Shown: positions 50,147 through 62,200 of the stretch, in pieces
How the letters are laid out: the number at the start of each line of letters is the position of its first letter
How positions within the stretch are numbered: position 1 is the stretch's first letter
Assembly (NCBI GenBank): GCA_013397865.1
Contig: VZTI01004580.1
Location: 286,076-350,075, forward strand
From: Struthidea cinerea
Taxonomy: Eukaryota > Chordata > Aves > Passeriformes > Corcoracidae
Reading direction: 5' to 3'
Length of the DNA: 64,000 nt
The notes under the pieces: model-generated
What the model saw: the letters and a program-made list of their open reading frames with translations, nothing else
Databases searched by the model: none
Told to the model about the DNA's origin: nothing
Position numbers and translations under genes: made by a program

Positions 50147-52547
50147 CCAATTGTATTAAATGTGACGCATGAAACAACTGTTTCAGTCTTCAAGAACTTT
50201 GCTAGGGACACGTATAGATGTTTGGATATTTATTTCTTAAGCTTTGAACCTTTATAATGCAACCCTTGAAAAGATGTAAGGGATTTTTTAATTTCAGAAA
50301 TATTGGCTACAGTTGATGCAGCTACTGTTATTGTGAAAAAACTGGTGCTGTGCATAATCTATTATTTGTTATCTTCTCTTTATAGAAAATAAAATGGGTG
50401 AATGCATTTGAAATTATGTGTAATGTCATTCATTATGTCTGCAATGTTTCACATAACAAATCACTCTTCGTGCAGGGGCTTGTGCAATATGGGTGATAAA
50501 TTGTATTTTTTTGAACTTACACTGCAGTTTTGTCGCATTGAAAAGCCTGAGTGAATGCCCTCACCCCTGCACTCTGCTTTTCATGAGCTGGCAAGCAAAA
50601 TCATGCAACATAAAACTTTTTAAAAATGAGTTAAATATGTAATACACTGCCTCTGGGAGCCAGAAAACCTCCTGCTGAAGTCTCAGAAAGCACAAACAAG
50701 ATACCTACAGCAACTTTGTAGCTGTCAAGGCAGAGGCTTGCTTTCCTCACCCTTTCTCTGAGTGTCACCAATCTGTCTTACAAGATAAACAGGACTAGTT
50801 GTTTACAATACAGAATTGCAAATCATTGTTTGGCAAAAATATCTTCAAGTTAAAGCCTCTGTCAAAGCAAGAATATATCCTGGCATGGTAAAGAGCTGAA
50901 CAAGTAGCGAGGACTGCATCTAACAGATGGATTTTGTATTTATGTAGCTCCTGCTGGGAAACACAGAGGCATTACTGGGACTGCAGCATGTGTGAGTTAC
51001 TGCAAAAGAGAAGTGGTTAAAAAACTGTCTTTTTGTTTTATACAACAAGTCCTGAAATCCAGGAAGAGCTTCCTTAAACATCCACCCACAATTGTTCATA
51101 TCTTAAGCCAAAGGTTTTGCTGCCATTTCACAGTTAACCCGTCGAAACCTTTGATCTTGGTGGGACTGTGGCTTTTGTTTGGTGCTGCATCTCTGGCAAA
51201 AGGGATGTGTAGGGGTACAGCAGCAGGTGCTGCATTCTCATGAAGATTCCCAAGTTTTCCTTTGACACAAGTCAGTTCTTGAGCAGACTCTGAGCAGGTC
51301 TGAATTATGAAAGCTGACACTAGTTTCTATGCCAAGGTGAAAAAATTCCTTTTAGGAAATTATTCTGTGATTATCTTTGTTCCTCCCTTAAAACAGGATT
51401 TCAGGGGTGACAGTGATTGCCAGTTTGATAGCAACAGCATGGGGTTAGACATTCAGTCTTTAGGTGCTTATCTGCAGCTTATCTTCTTGGAGATAGGGTT
51501 CTAATGCAAAGGTTGGAAATCCAAGTATTGCAGCTTTCAACATTCAATAACCCCTTCTCAAATACCTTTTAGAATGGTTTGTCAGACCATGCTTGAGTAG
51601 AAGCTAGGTAGCAGAAAAGTTTGTGCTTTTGCTATTAATGGGGTTGTATATTTTGCTTTCTCCTTAAGGAAAGCACAAAGGATCGTTTACAGAGCAACTT
51701 ACTTAAACCTAAAAATACTGACTTTTCTGGACTACTGTTCAGTTTACTCCCTGGACAGTATGTATAACCCTTAAAACAATCTCTTGGACTCTAGAATTTT
51801 TAAAGTCAATAGAGTTAATTTAATGGAAATGCTTCTATCTGGGCATATCAAACTTACCTTTTTAATTGCTCAGAAGAAACTAATTTGATTCCTTTAAAAA
51901 AAAACCCACCATGTCACCAACTTAATTGCTTTCTTCACTGAAAGTCTTTAAGTAGGTGTCAGTGAAATCTTTCCCACTCAAAAGCCACTAATTCTGCAGA
52001 GAGAAAAAGACTAGAAATTACTGGGGTTTAGCATATTTCAAACTAATTTACACACACAAGAGAAAACCCAAAGAAATCTAAAACCAGTGTTATACCAAAT
52101 GCTCTGTCTGCTTATTAAGGCTATATGTGTTTCCAGTAAGAAGAAACTCTGAAAACTGTGATTTTTCTGAGGTCAAGTTCATGTACCTGGATCCAGCATT
52201 GATCAGTGCTGCTTAAAGAAACAATAACCCAGAGGATTTCCACCAAATGCACTATGCAAAGCATCCCTGAGCACAACTCCTTCAGCTCTTCATTCTCTGC
52301 ACTCCACAAGCAGTGTGCGGTCCCATGAAAGGATATTCCATGGGTGTCTGGATGAGACCGTGCTGCACACCGAAGCTCTTTGCTTAGCTGCAGAAAATTA
52401 TTCCTCTGGTCTATGGTCACTACTTCTTAGAAATAGGCCCATGTGTGGGTGCCACTGGCCCTGTGCTGCTCTGGATGTTGCAATGTGTGATACCGGAGGG
52501 TCGCTATCACACACCTACTCAGAGATTGCTTTGCTATCACTCTATTT

Positions 52548-53060
52548 ATAGAATCCTAGAATGGCTTGGGTTGGAAGGAATGGTAGAGATCATTTAGTTT
52601 GAACCCCCTGCCATGGACAGAGACACCTTCCACTAGACCAGGTTGTTCCAAGGCCCTCCAACCTGGCCTTGACACTTCCAGGGATGGGGCATCCACAGCT
52701 GCTCTGGGCAATCTGTGCCAGTGCCTCATTTCCCTCACAGTAAAGAATACCTTCCTAAAATCTAAATTAAACCTCCTCTCTTTCAATTTACAGCCATTCC
52801 CCATGTCTTGCCACTTCACGCTCTTGTCAAAAGTCCCTCCCCACCTCTCTGTAGGCCCTTTAGATACTGAAAGTCTGCTGTAAGCTCTCCCCAGAATCTT
52901 TTCTTCTCCAGGCTAAGCAACCCCAACTCTCTCGGCCTGTCTTCATAGGAGAGGTGCTTCAGGCCGTCTGAGCATTTTGTGTCCCTCCTCTGGACACTCT
53001 CCAACAGGTCCATGTCCTTCTAATGCTGGAGTTTCCAGAGCTGAACACAGTACTCTTGTA
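52548..53060 (-). mobile_element. CR1 LINE, C-terminal ORF2 relic and 3' tail
   Basis: Minus-strand copy. Its 3' end is at the left ('atagaatcctagaatggctt', then 'gggttggaaggaatgg'). Minus frames show MDLLESVQRRDTKCSDGLKH and LRELGLLSL-type text (52,816-53,013, with PRELGLLSLEKKRF) and then FNLDFRKVFFTVREMRHWHR (52,556-52,819), which are successive ORF2 C-terminal blocks in two frames. It is truncated near 53,060 inside the region that reads 'gagtttccagagctgaacac' on plus. Confidence 0.95.
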
Positions 53061-53350
53061 TTTGTCCATTACTGGAGCTTATTAGTTTATTTTTCCTTGG
53101 AATAGCCAGTTTCTTTGTGTTACTTTCTCCATTAAAAAGCAATTTATCCTTCCTTGGCCCCTTGTGAAGGTGCTTATGGCAGTACAGGGAGAAGGAATTC
53201 TGGCTTTCAGATTCTGGATTTTTATTTTTCATGTGGATAATAACTTCTTTGTCATGCTAAACTAAATGTGTTCGGAGCCATCTGCTGTTCTAAAAGTGTC
53301 ATCTAGTTGAATATAGAAAAACTTGCCTCTCACCACTTTTCTTCACCTTC
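53061..53350. other. Short unique spacer in the repeat cluster
   Basis: About 290 bases between the CR1 and the LTR. The minus-strand 70-codon frame here is not a recognisable protein. The last five bases (53,346-53,350, CCTTC) are the left target-site duplication of the LTR. Confidence 0.7.
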
Positions 53351-53604
53351 TGTTATAGTTTAACTCCAGACAGCAACTAAGTACCACACAGCCACTTGCC
53401 CATTCCACACCCCCAGTGGGATGGGGAGGAGAAACAGAAAAAAAGGTAAAACTTGTGGGTTGAGATACAGTTTAATAATTGAAATCAATTAAAAAATTAT
53501 AATGATAATAGTAGTATTGTTTTTATACTGAATCAAAAACACAGCACTGTATCTGCTACTAGGAAGGAACTCAACTCTATCCCAGCTGAAGCCAGGACAC
53601 CTTC
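53346..53604 (-). mobile_element. Solo LTR with intact 5-bp target-site duplication
   Basis: The LTR spans 53,351-53,599, with TGTTATAG at the left and CCAGGACA at the right (TG...CA ends), and is flanked on both sides by CCTTC (53,346-53,350 and 53,600-53,604). The sense strand is minus: there it starts at 53,599 as TGTCCTGGCTTCAGCTGGG and the polyadenylation-type ATTAAA is the complement of 53,471-53,476, just before 'ctgtatctcaacccacaag'. It resembles a very common avian LTR that is usually several hundred bases longer, so this copy seems to lack most of its middle; the AT-rich (AATAAT)-like part at about 53,480-53,530 may mark the deletion or a subfamily. A 5-bp duplication is the ERVL-like length, but I do not assign a class. 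Confidence 0.9.
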
Positions 53605-53675
53605 TTAATCACCTCTCGTTACTTCTGTTTTTAGATGCACATTGGATTTTAATTTCAGTTGTGTTGTATGGTTGT

Positions 53676-53745
53676 ATAGTTTAATGATAGGACTCAATTA
53701 TTTTAAACGTCTTTTCCAACCCAAATGATTCTATGATTCTGTGAT
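53676..53745 (+). mobile_element. CR1 LINE 3' tail fragment
   Basis: Reads 'aatgataggactcaattatt', 'cttttccaacccaaatgatt' and 'ctatgattctgtgattc', the plus-strand CR1 terminus. Its upstream limit is approximate. The LTR at 53,351-53,599 lies just upstream. Confidence 0.85.
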
Positions 53746-55339
53746 TCCCCCGATTGAAGTCTCATCATTTCTATGTAAAACCAGTCCTTAACATTTCAGT
53801 TAGTAATAAAGATTTTAAACATAAGTAAAAGCAATGAGAAGGATGAATTTTTTGTGTCAGCTTCTTTGCTTATGCATATATATAAGGTTTACAGTGTTCC
53901 ATACATTCGACAATAATATTTTAAAGGGTTCTGTTAACTTAAACCATTTTCTGCTGGTTCATTTATACAAAGTAGACTGAACTTGCCCCGTCGTGTTGCT
54001 GCAGCCACTGCAGAAGGCTCCCAGCACTTTTTGCAATTCTAATGGGCGACTGTCTGCCTGATGGATTAAGGACCTTACAGTCTCCATCCATAAGTTAATT
54101 GAGCTGAGTCAGTCTGAGCTCTGAAGCCTTTCTTGAAAATGAATTCTTATTAAGGGTAAATACTCAGTAAAGTGTAAGTATAGTACAAATAACCAGAAAG
54201 TGCACTAGCTAAACTCTGGAGATGGAGCTCAGGCTAGGAATACAGATAGAAATAAATGTCCATCTCCTTGTCATCCAGGTTAACAAGTGTAGGGAGGTGT
54301 GATGTGGGAATTGTCACTGTGCAATACACTTGACATATCTGCTGTTATTTTTATGTGATTTCAAGAGCTGGCTACTGCACTAAGAGCTTTGGGTATGGCT
54401 TCCTTAATGTTCCTCGCCTCCCACCATTTCAGTTTTAATATACTCTGTATAAGCAATTATTTCCAAAAAATGGCTTAATAATTCAATTTGCTTTGCTTTA
54501 ATGGTAGAACAGCAAGACTTACAGATAAAAAGGCAGTAGATGTGATATCTTCTGACTGTAGTGAACTTCAGTGGGAGGACTGTGTGATGTTTTTCTAAAA
54601 AAAGCAAAGAAAACTTTTGCCTTGATAGAACTTCCATGGGTGGATATGAAACTTGTCAGGAAAAATATTTGAGTAGCTCTCAGCAGCTTAGTGTCAAAAT
54701 GTAAGTGGTACATACAACCCATCTCCTGTTTGGTTCAACAAACCTGGCTATTGCAGATGGCACAAAATTTGCAGTTCTTGAGAACGCTGGGGGCCAGGAT
54801 TGGAACTCAGTGTGACCCCAGCAAAGCAGAGGGAGATGGGAATTGTTTGGTAACACTGGCTGGAAAAGAATGTGTGGGATGATGATGCCACACAGGGCAA
54901 AGCTGATTTAACAACATCCTGCTGTATCAACACATCAAGGTGTATAAGTAATCTAGCCTGAAATATAGGGAGTGGTCTCCTCTGCTCCACACTGGAATAC
55001 TCTTTTTGGGTTTCTGTGCTGAATGGGACCTATTTGAAAACAGACTTGGTGAGAACAGTAAGAATTCACTCAGAAGCATAAAAACAGACTCAGAAAGGCT
55101 GGAGGAATCCCAGACAAAAGCAGGACAGGAGCTGAGGTTAGAATGCCTGAAGGAAAGAGAGATGAGAGGAGAACTGAGACACATGAGGACAAATACAGAA
55201 AAGCGCATTGAAGGGAAAAAAAGGGATTAACCCATTCTCTGCATCCGTGGCTGAAAGGACAAGTAATAAGAAAAAAATTCCAATAAAAATTTAAAATTGA
55301 TCATATGCAAAACTGAAACCAATCTATATTCTCTTATAT

Positions 55340-55364
55340 TATGTATATATAATATATATATATT
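55340..55364. repeat. (TA)n-rich microsatellite
   Basis: Alternating T and A with small interruptions; easily melted DNA. Confidence 0.8.
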
Positions 55365-56706
55365 CTCTATATTGTCCCTAAATTCTTTTTCTCAATAGAC
55401 TAGTCATCCCCCAGAAGTTGCTTCCAAGTGTAGTGTGTTTCACTTATGCTAACAGAGATTGCAGTGCCACCCACCAGAGTGTTTACTCCTGTCCAGCCTG
55501 CACTTCAAGGCCCCTCTTTAAATACAGCAATGAGATACAGTTGTACAGAACTGGACTAGATTACTTCAACTCTAATTTCTCTTTTGCCCAGGGCTTGTTT
55601 TTTCTGATCCTTTCCCCCCCTTTTTTATCTCTTGTCTAAAGAGAATATAATTTACTACTCAGAAATTAGTTGAGAAATTTAAAAATTTTATTTTCCTCCC
55701 TCTTACTCTTTTATCAATGACTTTTGTCTTACGTACTGTGACTGTGGCAAAAATGGGGCAAGAGAGAGGCTGCCTCGAGGGGGATGCCCAATAAAGGGCA
55801 TTATTTCCAAGCTCCGTGTCATGGGTGGACCTTGGATGGGCAGATGCAGTGCAACAAGCAAGATGAGCCCCTGGCAAGGCTGGCTCCAGAGAGCAACTTC
55901 TTGGAGCCTGGGGTGTGGGTCAGGCTTGTATTGCTGCCAGGGCTCCCCACATGTCCTGGTCCCAGGTGCTGCTTCTGCTTTAATGGCAAGGACATCCACA
56001 AGGAGGGGTAAGGAAATTATTTCCGTGGTGTCACTTAAAAAGGAGGTAGAAAGATGTTCAGATGGAACAGCAAAAATGAATTACATGGGCTCTGCTTCTA
56101 CCTTTTATTGACAGTAAAAGAGCAAAGGGCTTTAGAGCAAGCCACTGGACCTGATAGGGCCCTTCTATCTGTGCTTATCATAGCATCACTGCCCAGCAGT
56201 GTCAGAGGCAGAAGAGGTGCTTGGCCATATCAGGAGGATAATTCTAAGTGAAGCAGACATCTCTCCTACAATTAGCTGCTCTGTTCCCCCTTCCTTTACT
56301 CTTTTCCCTGCCTTCCTCCCCTTGGAGCTCCTATAGAAGATTTGGAAAGCTCCTTGGTGAGAAATGTTTGGTTTTAGCTCAGAAGTGACAGTCTTCAATA
56401 CATTCTTCACTTGTCTTTTTAGGGACGGAGCTGTTCCTCAAAGTTTGACCATCAGGAGTTTGTACCACTTGGTTGTGAACGAGGGAACTGCACTGTCCTA
56501 AACTCTATGTGTATTGTTTCAGCTTCACAGGTTATGAGTTTCTTTGATATTATCTGCCTAAAAACACAGCACACTGCGTGAAATTTCACATGGGAACTGC
56601 AGTTTTGGGAGATTCGTTGTGGCCAGGTTGGGATGAGAAAGTACTGGGAAAGATTTCCTTAGTCTTGGAAAGGTTGCCTACAAGTGGAAACAAATATATA
56701 CAAATT

Positions 56707-56737
56707 CCCTCCTCCCCCACTCCACCCCTCCCCACCC
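56707..56737 (-). repeat. Potential G-quadruplex, minus strand
   Basis: C runs of 3, 5, 4, 4 and 3 separated by loops of 4, 6, 1 and 1, which fits the canonical motif on the minus strand. It lies about 40 bases from the CpG-rich block that follows. Confidence 0.8.
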
Positions 56738-56769
56738 TTTTTAAAAAATTTCTTTTATCTCTTTGTGAG

Positions 56770-56900
56770 GGACCTGAGCTCGCCGCTAGATGTCATTGGC
56801 GTTCCAGGAAAGGGGAATGGGGTTCGGCTGCCCTATAAACCCCCGTAACTATTGCAGACCGTCTGAAATCCGGGAATACAAGCATTTCTGATACGTTTCA
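56770..56900 (+). promoter_or_regulatory. Small CpG-rich, promoter-like block (tentative)
   Basis: About eight CpG in 130 bases, in surroundings nearly free of CpG. Inside are a CTCF-like motif (CCGCTAGATGTCAT, 56,783-56,796; 11 of 14 positions), an inverted CCAAT (ATTGG, near 56,795), GGGGAATGGGG, and a TATA-like CCTATAAACC near 56,833. A G-quadruplex motif lies just upstream. No transcript or exon can be tied to it. It could equally be the remnant of a repeat. Confidence 0.3.
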
Positions 56901-57990
56901 TCCTCAAGGCTTGGATGTAAGGTGTTGGGTGGAAACCACGATGAAATCAGGAACACACATGAGCGTCCTATAAGAATTTTTATTATTCTCTTTATCAATT
57001 GGCAATTTTTCACTAAGACAAATGAAAATACAAGATCAAAAGAGCAAGACTTCTTTAATGAGTTTTTTATTTCTTCAGCTGTTAGCTAATGTTAAACACA
57101 CAGAATATTTTCAGATTGGTTCCACCAAGGTTTTTATTTATATCATAACCATCATCAAATACAGGCGAGTACAGACATACATACATAAGCAGCACATTAT
57201 CAGTTAATTCAAAAATTCTATTAAGTGAGGGTAAATCATCCATTGACAAAAAGAAAGTTTTGGTTTCTCTTTCTAGAGTGGTGGCAGTGTTTCGGAGTTG
57301 CATTGGCAACAGTTATTTACAGAATAATGTGAAAACACACATTTTCAACCTTGTAAGGACTGGACAATCAGTTGTGCTTGAGTTTTAATAAATGCTAACC
57401 TCTTTTTTATTTCACCTGGATTAAGGCACAGAGTACAGTGTGTTTCATGCCATTCCACGGTACTGAGCCTGATCCCAGGGCTGCTGCTTTCCTAAGCTTT
57501 GCTGAAAGTAATGCTGGTCATCAGCACTGTGCTGAAATCTGCGGAAGCCTGGTTTTATAAGGAAAATTGAATGATCTTCAGTGTTTATAAGGGGAAATTG
57601 AAGATATTGAAGGGTCTTTTTTTCCACAAACGCACACTGACCGGCCAGGAATCCAGTTTCTGTTTCCTGGGAATTAATGCACCTACATCAGAGCAATGAC
57701 ACACAGGGGAACCCTATTGGTTTCTACCCAAGCTCACAAAGTACCTCCATCTGTGTGGGAGAAAAACGCCTTGGGATTAGGAAACTAACCCAGCATGCAA
57801 TTTCTCTCTTCAAATGATTAATTATATGACCATAAATCCTCTGCAAATTTATGGGTGTTTTCTAGTTTATCAAAATTGCAGTGTACTTCTGCTTAGGAGA
57901 ATGGTGGAAGCAAAGTGGATTAAATTTGTGTTTCAACATGCAAACCAGATTAAATGAGTTAAAAATAAAATCCCCATTGCAAAAACTGTT

Positions 57991-58029
57991 AAAAAGAAAA
58001 GAAAGAAAGAGAGAGAGAGAGGAAAACAA
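57991..58029 (+). repeat. Polypurine tract with (GA)n
   Basis: A/G only for about 39 bases, including GAAAGAAA and (GA)7. A mirror-type polypurine tract of this kind can form triplex DNA. Confidence 0.85.
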
Positions 58030-61000
58030 TCCCACTGTTTTTCGTCCTGTAGTTTTAGTCAATAAAAATTCTGAAACTGTTTAAGAAAACTAAGAAGGTG
58101 TTCACAGGGAAAAAAAATCCTCTTTCTTGAAGTATAAGAAACAAACCTAGTGCGGAGCAAATACAAGTTACAGAGAGAGACATTTGGCAAGCATCAATTC
58201 ACACTAGTCAGGAGACTGCAGATGACTCAGGGGTTCAACTATAACAGATTGGTCACAGCTAAATATGCCCTTAATCCATCATTAAGAGTCCCTGGAATGC
58301 AGCAAGGTCAAGATTAAAAAAAAAAATACTAAATGTTAAGACTTTTTGGGCAAGATTTGGAGAGCAACAGACATGCTGTCTTTTTCAGGAACTTCGTGCC
58401 TTCTGCCTTTAACATTCTTTAGGCTAAATAAATGTTTTCTGCCCTAGTCTAAAAACCTGCAGATCATGCAGCAGTGTTCCTAACTTTATTGGTGAGTCAC
58501 CACTTTAAAATCAGGATGTTAGTTACCCATATTAATTTTTGTTCCTGTCTTTGTGTATTTCTGTCTTTTTTTCTGTCTCTCTTTTTTTTTCCATCTTACT
58601 TCCCCATTACCTGGGGAGGAGCTGAGGGTTGAGCTGGTTCTACCTTTCTACCTTTCTAGAATCATGCAGAAAAATATCTTCCACCTCCCTCCATAGCACA
58701 CAGACTGATGCTAACACCAGTGTGTGAGCAGTAGTTTCAGGGGTTTGCATACAGTTACAAATCAGATTTTCACTAATTATTGTAAAATTTGAGGTGGCAT
58801 TTCCAGTATTCTATCATGATCTGTATTTTACAGTGTGTAAAATTGAAATTAAGCCACATATGCTAAGCAGAAGGTGCTTTTTATGAGTAGCATCTGAGTC
58901 CTTTTGTTCCCCAGAATATTACTCATGACAAAACATTACAGAAACTCTGCCTCTGGTTTAGGATAGGAGATGAACAAAGATCTGTCTTTACACATGGGTT
59001 TCTATGTTTTTGTGCTGCATGGAATGAAAGTCCTACTGATCTAAGGAGAGCCATCAATACACCATTTTCCCAAATATCTACATGGTTTTCTGCACAGTTA
59101 CCTGTCTGCACACATCTTACACTGCAGTGGGCAATGCAGCACCAGTTCAGGAAGTTCTGCAGTCACGTGGGCATTTTCCTGTCTCTCTCCACAGCACACT
59201 GCCCTGTGTTACACTGCAATCTTAGTCTGAGTCAATCTTTTCAAGCACTATTATTTTATTTTCCTTGGCAAAAATATCACATTGCCTTTTCCATTCTTCT
59301 CCTCAGCTCTTCAGGCCCTTGCTCTTTCATTCTTGCTTTGGATCTCTCCTATCTCTGTACATCGTCGATCAATTCAGTGCAAGGTAAATCCATCCAGCAT
59401 GTGATTCATTCTGCTCAGAAAGGAAGCTGTGAAGTGTTGACACTTTGAGACTCCCCATGTTTTTTAGCAACTGTTGAGACTACACCACATATGTGAAGTA
59501 CCAGCTAGACTCCCTCCCCTTAGGTTTTGGGATTAAGACACATGCATCTGCAGTTACGGAGTTTGTATTTCCTCTGAGTAGGATTTATTGTGATGGCAAT
59601 TAAAGTCCTGCTACTAGTCACAGAACTTCTCTTCCCTCTTTCAGCATCCTCACCTCATCCCCTGATGTCACCTTTCCCTGTGTTGTCATAATGTTCTGAA
59701 AAACTCTGCCTACATTGGCTACATGGGCTATTGTGAACTTCATGAGTTGGATGACACAAAGTAATTTTCCCCGCTTCAGTGCTTCATGGGAAAAGGTCAG
59801 TCATTCAGGCTTGGAGGGCAGAGGAAAAATCTGCAAAGACTGTTATGAGAGAAATGATATTTTAGTTCCTGAGGAAACCAAGTAGAATTTACGTGATGAT
59901 AAATGATGCTGGCTGCTTTTGAAAACCTGGCTCACAATCTTTTGATATTAATGTCCATTACTGCAAATATGTCCTGATTCTATATTACAAAATATAATAC
60001 TGTCTTATCAGTTTGTTATGCTGATCATGGTTGGTAAAACTACAAAACAGTAGTAGCAAGAGACCCTGAAAGCTGCTGTTACGAGCTGCCTCTCAGATTA
60101 AGCTCTTTAAAGCATGCATGTAAAGAGACACTCTTACATGTACATTAAGATCAAGAGTGAAATAATACATTTGACAGTGTCACCTTTGGTGGTCTGCAAC
60201 CATTTGCACACTTGCAAAATGTAGAGGTTGTCCATCTGCATTGGACTGACAAAAGTAGAGAGCAAAACGGGAATTCTGCAGCAGGCAGGCGTGTCGTTCC
60301 ACGGGAGATCCCAGCGGGATCCACCGTCTGGCTGGTCTGTACAAGCTGGGCCACAGTGCCTCTTAAAATTGCAGGTCGAGCTGCGACTTCTATTCACTTA
60401 AACAACTTGTATCCTAAGTGTGGAGTTTCTGGAAATAACCTTGAATATTGCTTCCTAAGAAGTCAAATAAAACATTTAAGGAAAAAAAATTGCCTGTATG
60501 CCTGGTTACACATAGACAAGGATTATAGGAAAAGTCCATTTAAGAGATGCATGGGATTTGATTTTGGTATGTACCATGCTGTAGTGCAGACAGTGATACT
60601 GTTCTGCAGCTTCAGAACTGGGGGTACCTGTTCTATTTCTTCACCTTTTATTGGTTTGCTGAAAACATTTTGAATGTTGCTGTTTGCCCAATCTGACAAG
60701 GACTATATATGTTTCCTTTACATAATCCACAACACCTGGACATGGCTCCATCACCCAAAGCCAGGATGTTCTGCTGCTTTTATTTACACATGGTGGTGAA
60801 GCACTGTAAATCCAAGGGCCAGATTTCAGCAAGAGTCTGGGATGAATACTTGCAGAAAGGAGTGACTGATATGTTTCTTTGTAACAGTAAAGTTCCAGGT
60901 AGGAGTTCTGTTTGAGTAGTATATTAATGATGAAAATTTCATTACTCCACTTTCATGGGCTTTATCAAAACACATCCTTACAAGAATTATTTTTCTACTA

Positions 61001-61589
61001 AAAAAAAAAGCCTTTGCAACTAATAAGTTCACTCCTCTTTGCTGACTGTAGGTATAGAAATAAAATGGCAGATATGCAGATAACACAAGTAGAGCTCAAG
61101 TGTACAGCTCCTAAATTCTACAGATATCTCACTCTTAACATCCAAGTCCCTAAACAGCTGAGCTTCTGTATCCATGCTCAGTCAAACTCTTCTCAGCCTT
61201 CATAGGACATTTAACTTATGCCAAAACCGTAAAACAGCCATTCCTCAGCCTATTCACCTCAAAAAGGGTTTGATCTAGTGTGAATCAGCAGAACACATGA
61301 TGTAGTGTACACACACCAGTAATTAATAGGGATTAAGGCTCCCATGCTGGAAGAAAGAGATCCATATTCTATTCCTTCAACTTTTTGAGGAAATTCAAAC
61401 CACATTTCTTCCCTTGCATATGGATTCCTAATTATAAACTGTGGGTTCTTCTCAGCACCAGAGGAAATTACAGAATGGGTCAATACAGTAAATTGGGAAA
61501 AATCTCCAGGATAGACAGTGTTCCCCAAGAAGTCCCCAACAAATGTAGATTTGAAACTCCTAAATAAGTTAATAAAATCAGCCTCATGA

Positions 61590-62200
61590 TCAGAGGAAGA
61601 GACAGAGGTTCATGTGACACCCAGTTTTTAAAGGATCTATTGCACATCTGGAGAAGCAGAGATTAGCATGCCTGACTTCTGTCTCAAGCATTGGCAGAAA
61701 TAGAGTTGAAATGGCTTTCATAGAGAGAAGTTATGTCTCCTAGTGTAATAAAGTTCTTCAAAGCAGAAAATATGCCTGTGGATAAAGGTCACATACTTGA
61801 TGTAATGTTCTTAGATTTCTAAAAAGCTTTTGATGAGGTCAGTTATCAGAATCATTTAAAGTAGATAGGATTTAATGGGATAAGAGGGAAGATCCTTCTG
61901 TGAATTAATAACTGCTCAAAAGATTTGTAACAAAAAGTAGTGATAAATGGTGGAAGGTAATTGCTAATGAAATCCTGCAGGCATCCAGATGTTCAACATA
62001 TCTGTGAATGGTCTGGAAAGAAGGTGAGTAGTGAAGCAGCGGGGTTTTTTAATGATACAAAGTTGTCTGGAGCGGTCAGAATTAAAACCATCTATGAAAG
62101 CTTTCAGAACTATCTTTTGATACAAAATGGACAAAAGACAGCAAATTCAAAACTGGAGAATAAAAAGCCATGCACAAAGCCAAAAATGAAACTCTATATG
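61590..62200 (+). mobile_element. Decayed CR1-like LINE, reverse-transcriptase region
   Basis: From 61,781 the frame reads DKGHILDVMFLDF, stop, KAFDEVSYQ. This is reverse-transcriptase motif A with the usual Ser codon turned into TAA at 61,820-61,822. About 230 bases on, FFNDTKLSG (FNDTKL from 62,048) is motif C, where the first of the two catalytic Asp residues of FADDT is Asn. Further stops and frame changes lie between. The order and spacing of the two motifs fit one CR1 copy on the plus strand that lost function long ago. The outer limits are approximate; similarity may continue weakly towards 62,400. The 86-codon frame 61,961-62,221 covers motif C. Confidence 0.85.

Larger units (their letters stand above)
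45970..52547. other. Non-coding AT-rich DNA
   Basis: No gene or larger repeat recognised. It holds a 27/28-bp tandem duplication at 48,765-48,819, a short (TA)n near 48,722-48,732 and a CTCF-like motif at 50,133-50,146. Stretches around 50.2-50.6 kb are strongly AT-rich with few low-complexity runs and could be conserved non-coding sequence, which cannot be judged from one sequence. Confidence 0.65.
53746..61589. other. Non-coding DNA
   Basis: No gene recognised. Features inside: (TA)n near 55,340-55,364, C-rich quadruplex motif at 56,707-56,737, CpG-rich block at 56,770-56,900, polypurine/GA repeat at 57,991-58,029 and a small CpG cluster at 60,263-60,390. The 153-codon frame at 60,212-60,673 is the longest in the window. 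It has no recognisable domain and overlaps two minus frames of 67 and 87 codons, so I leave it uncalled. Confidence 0.6.
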
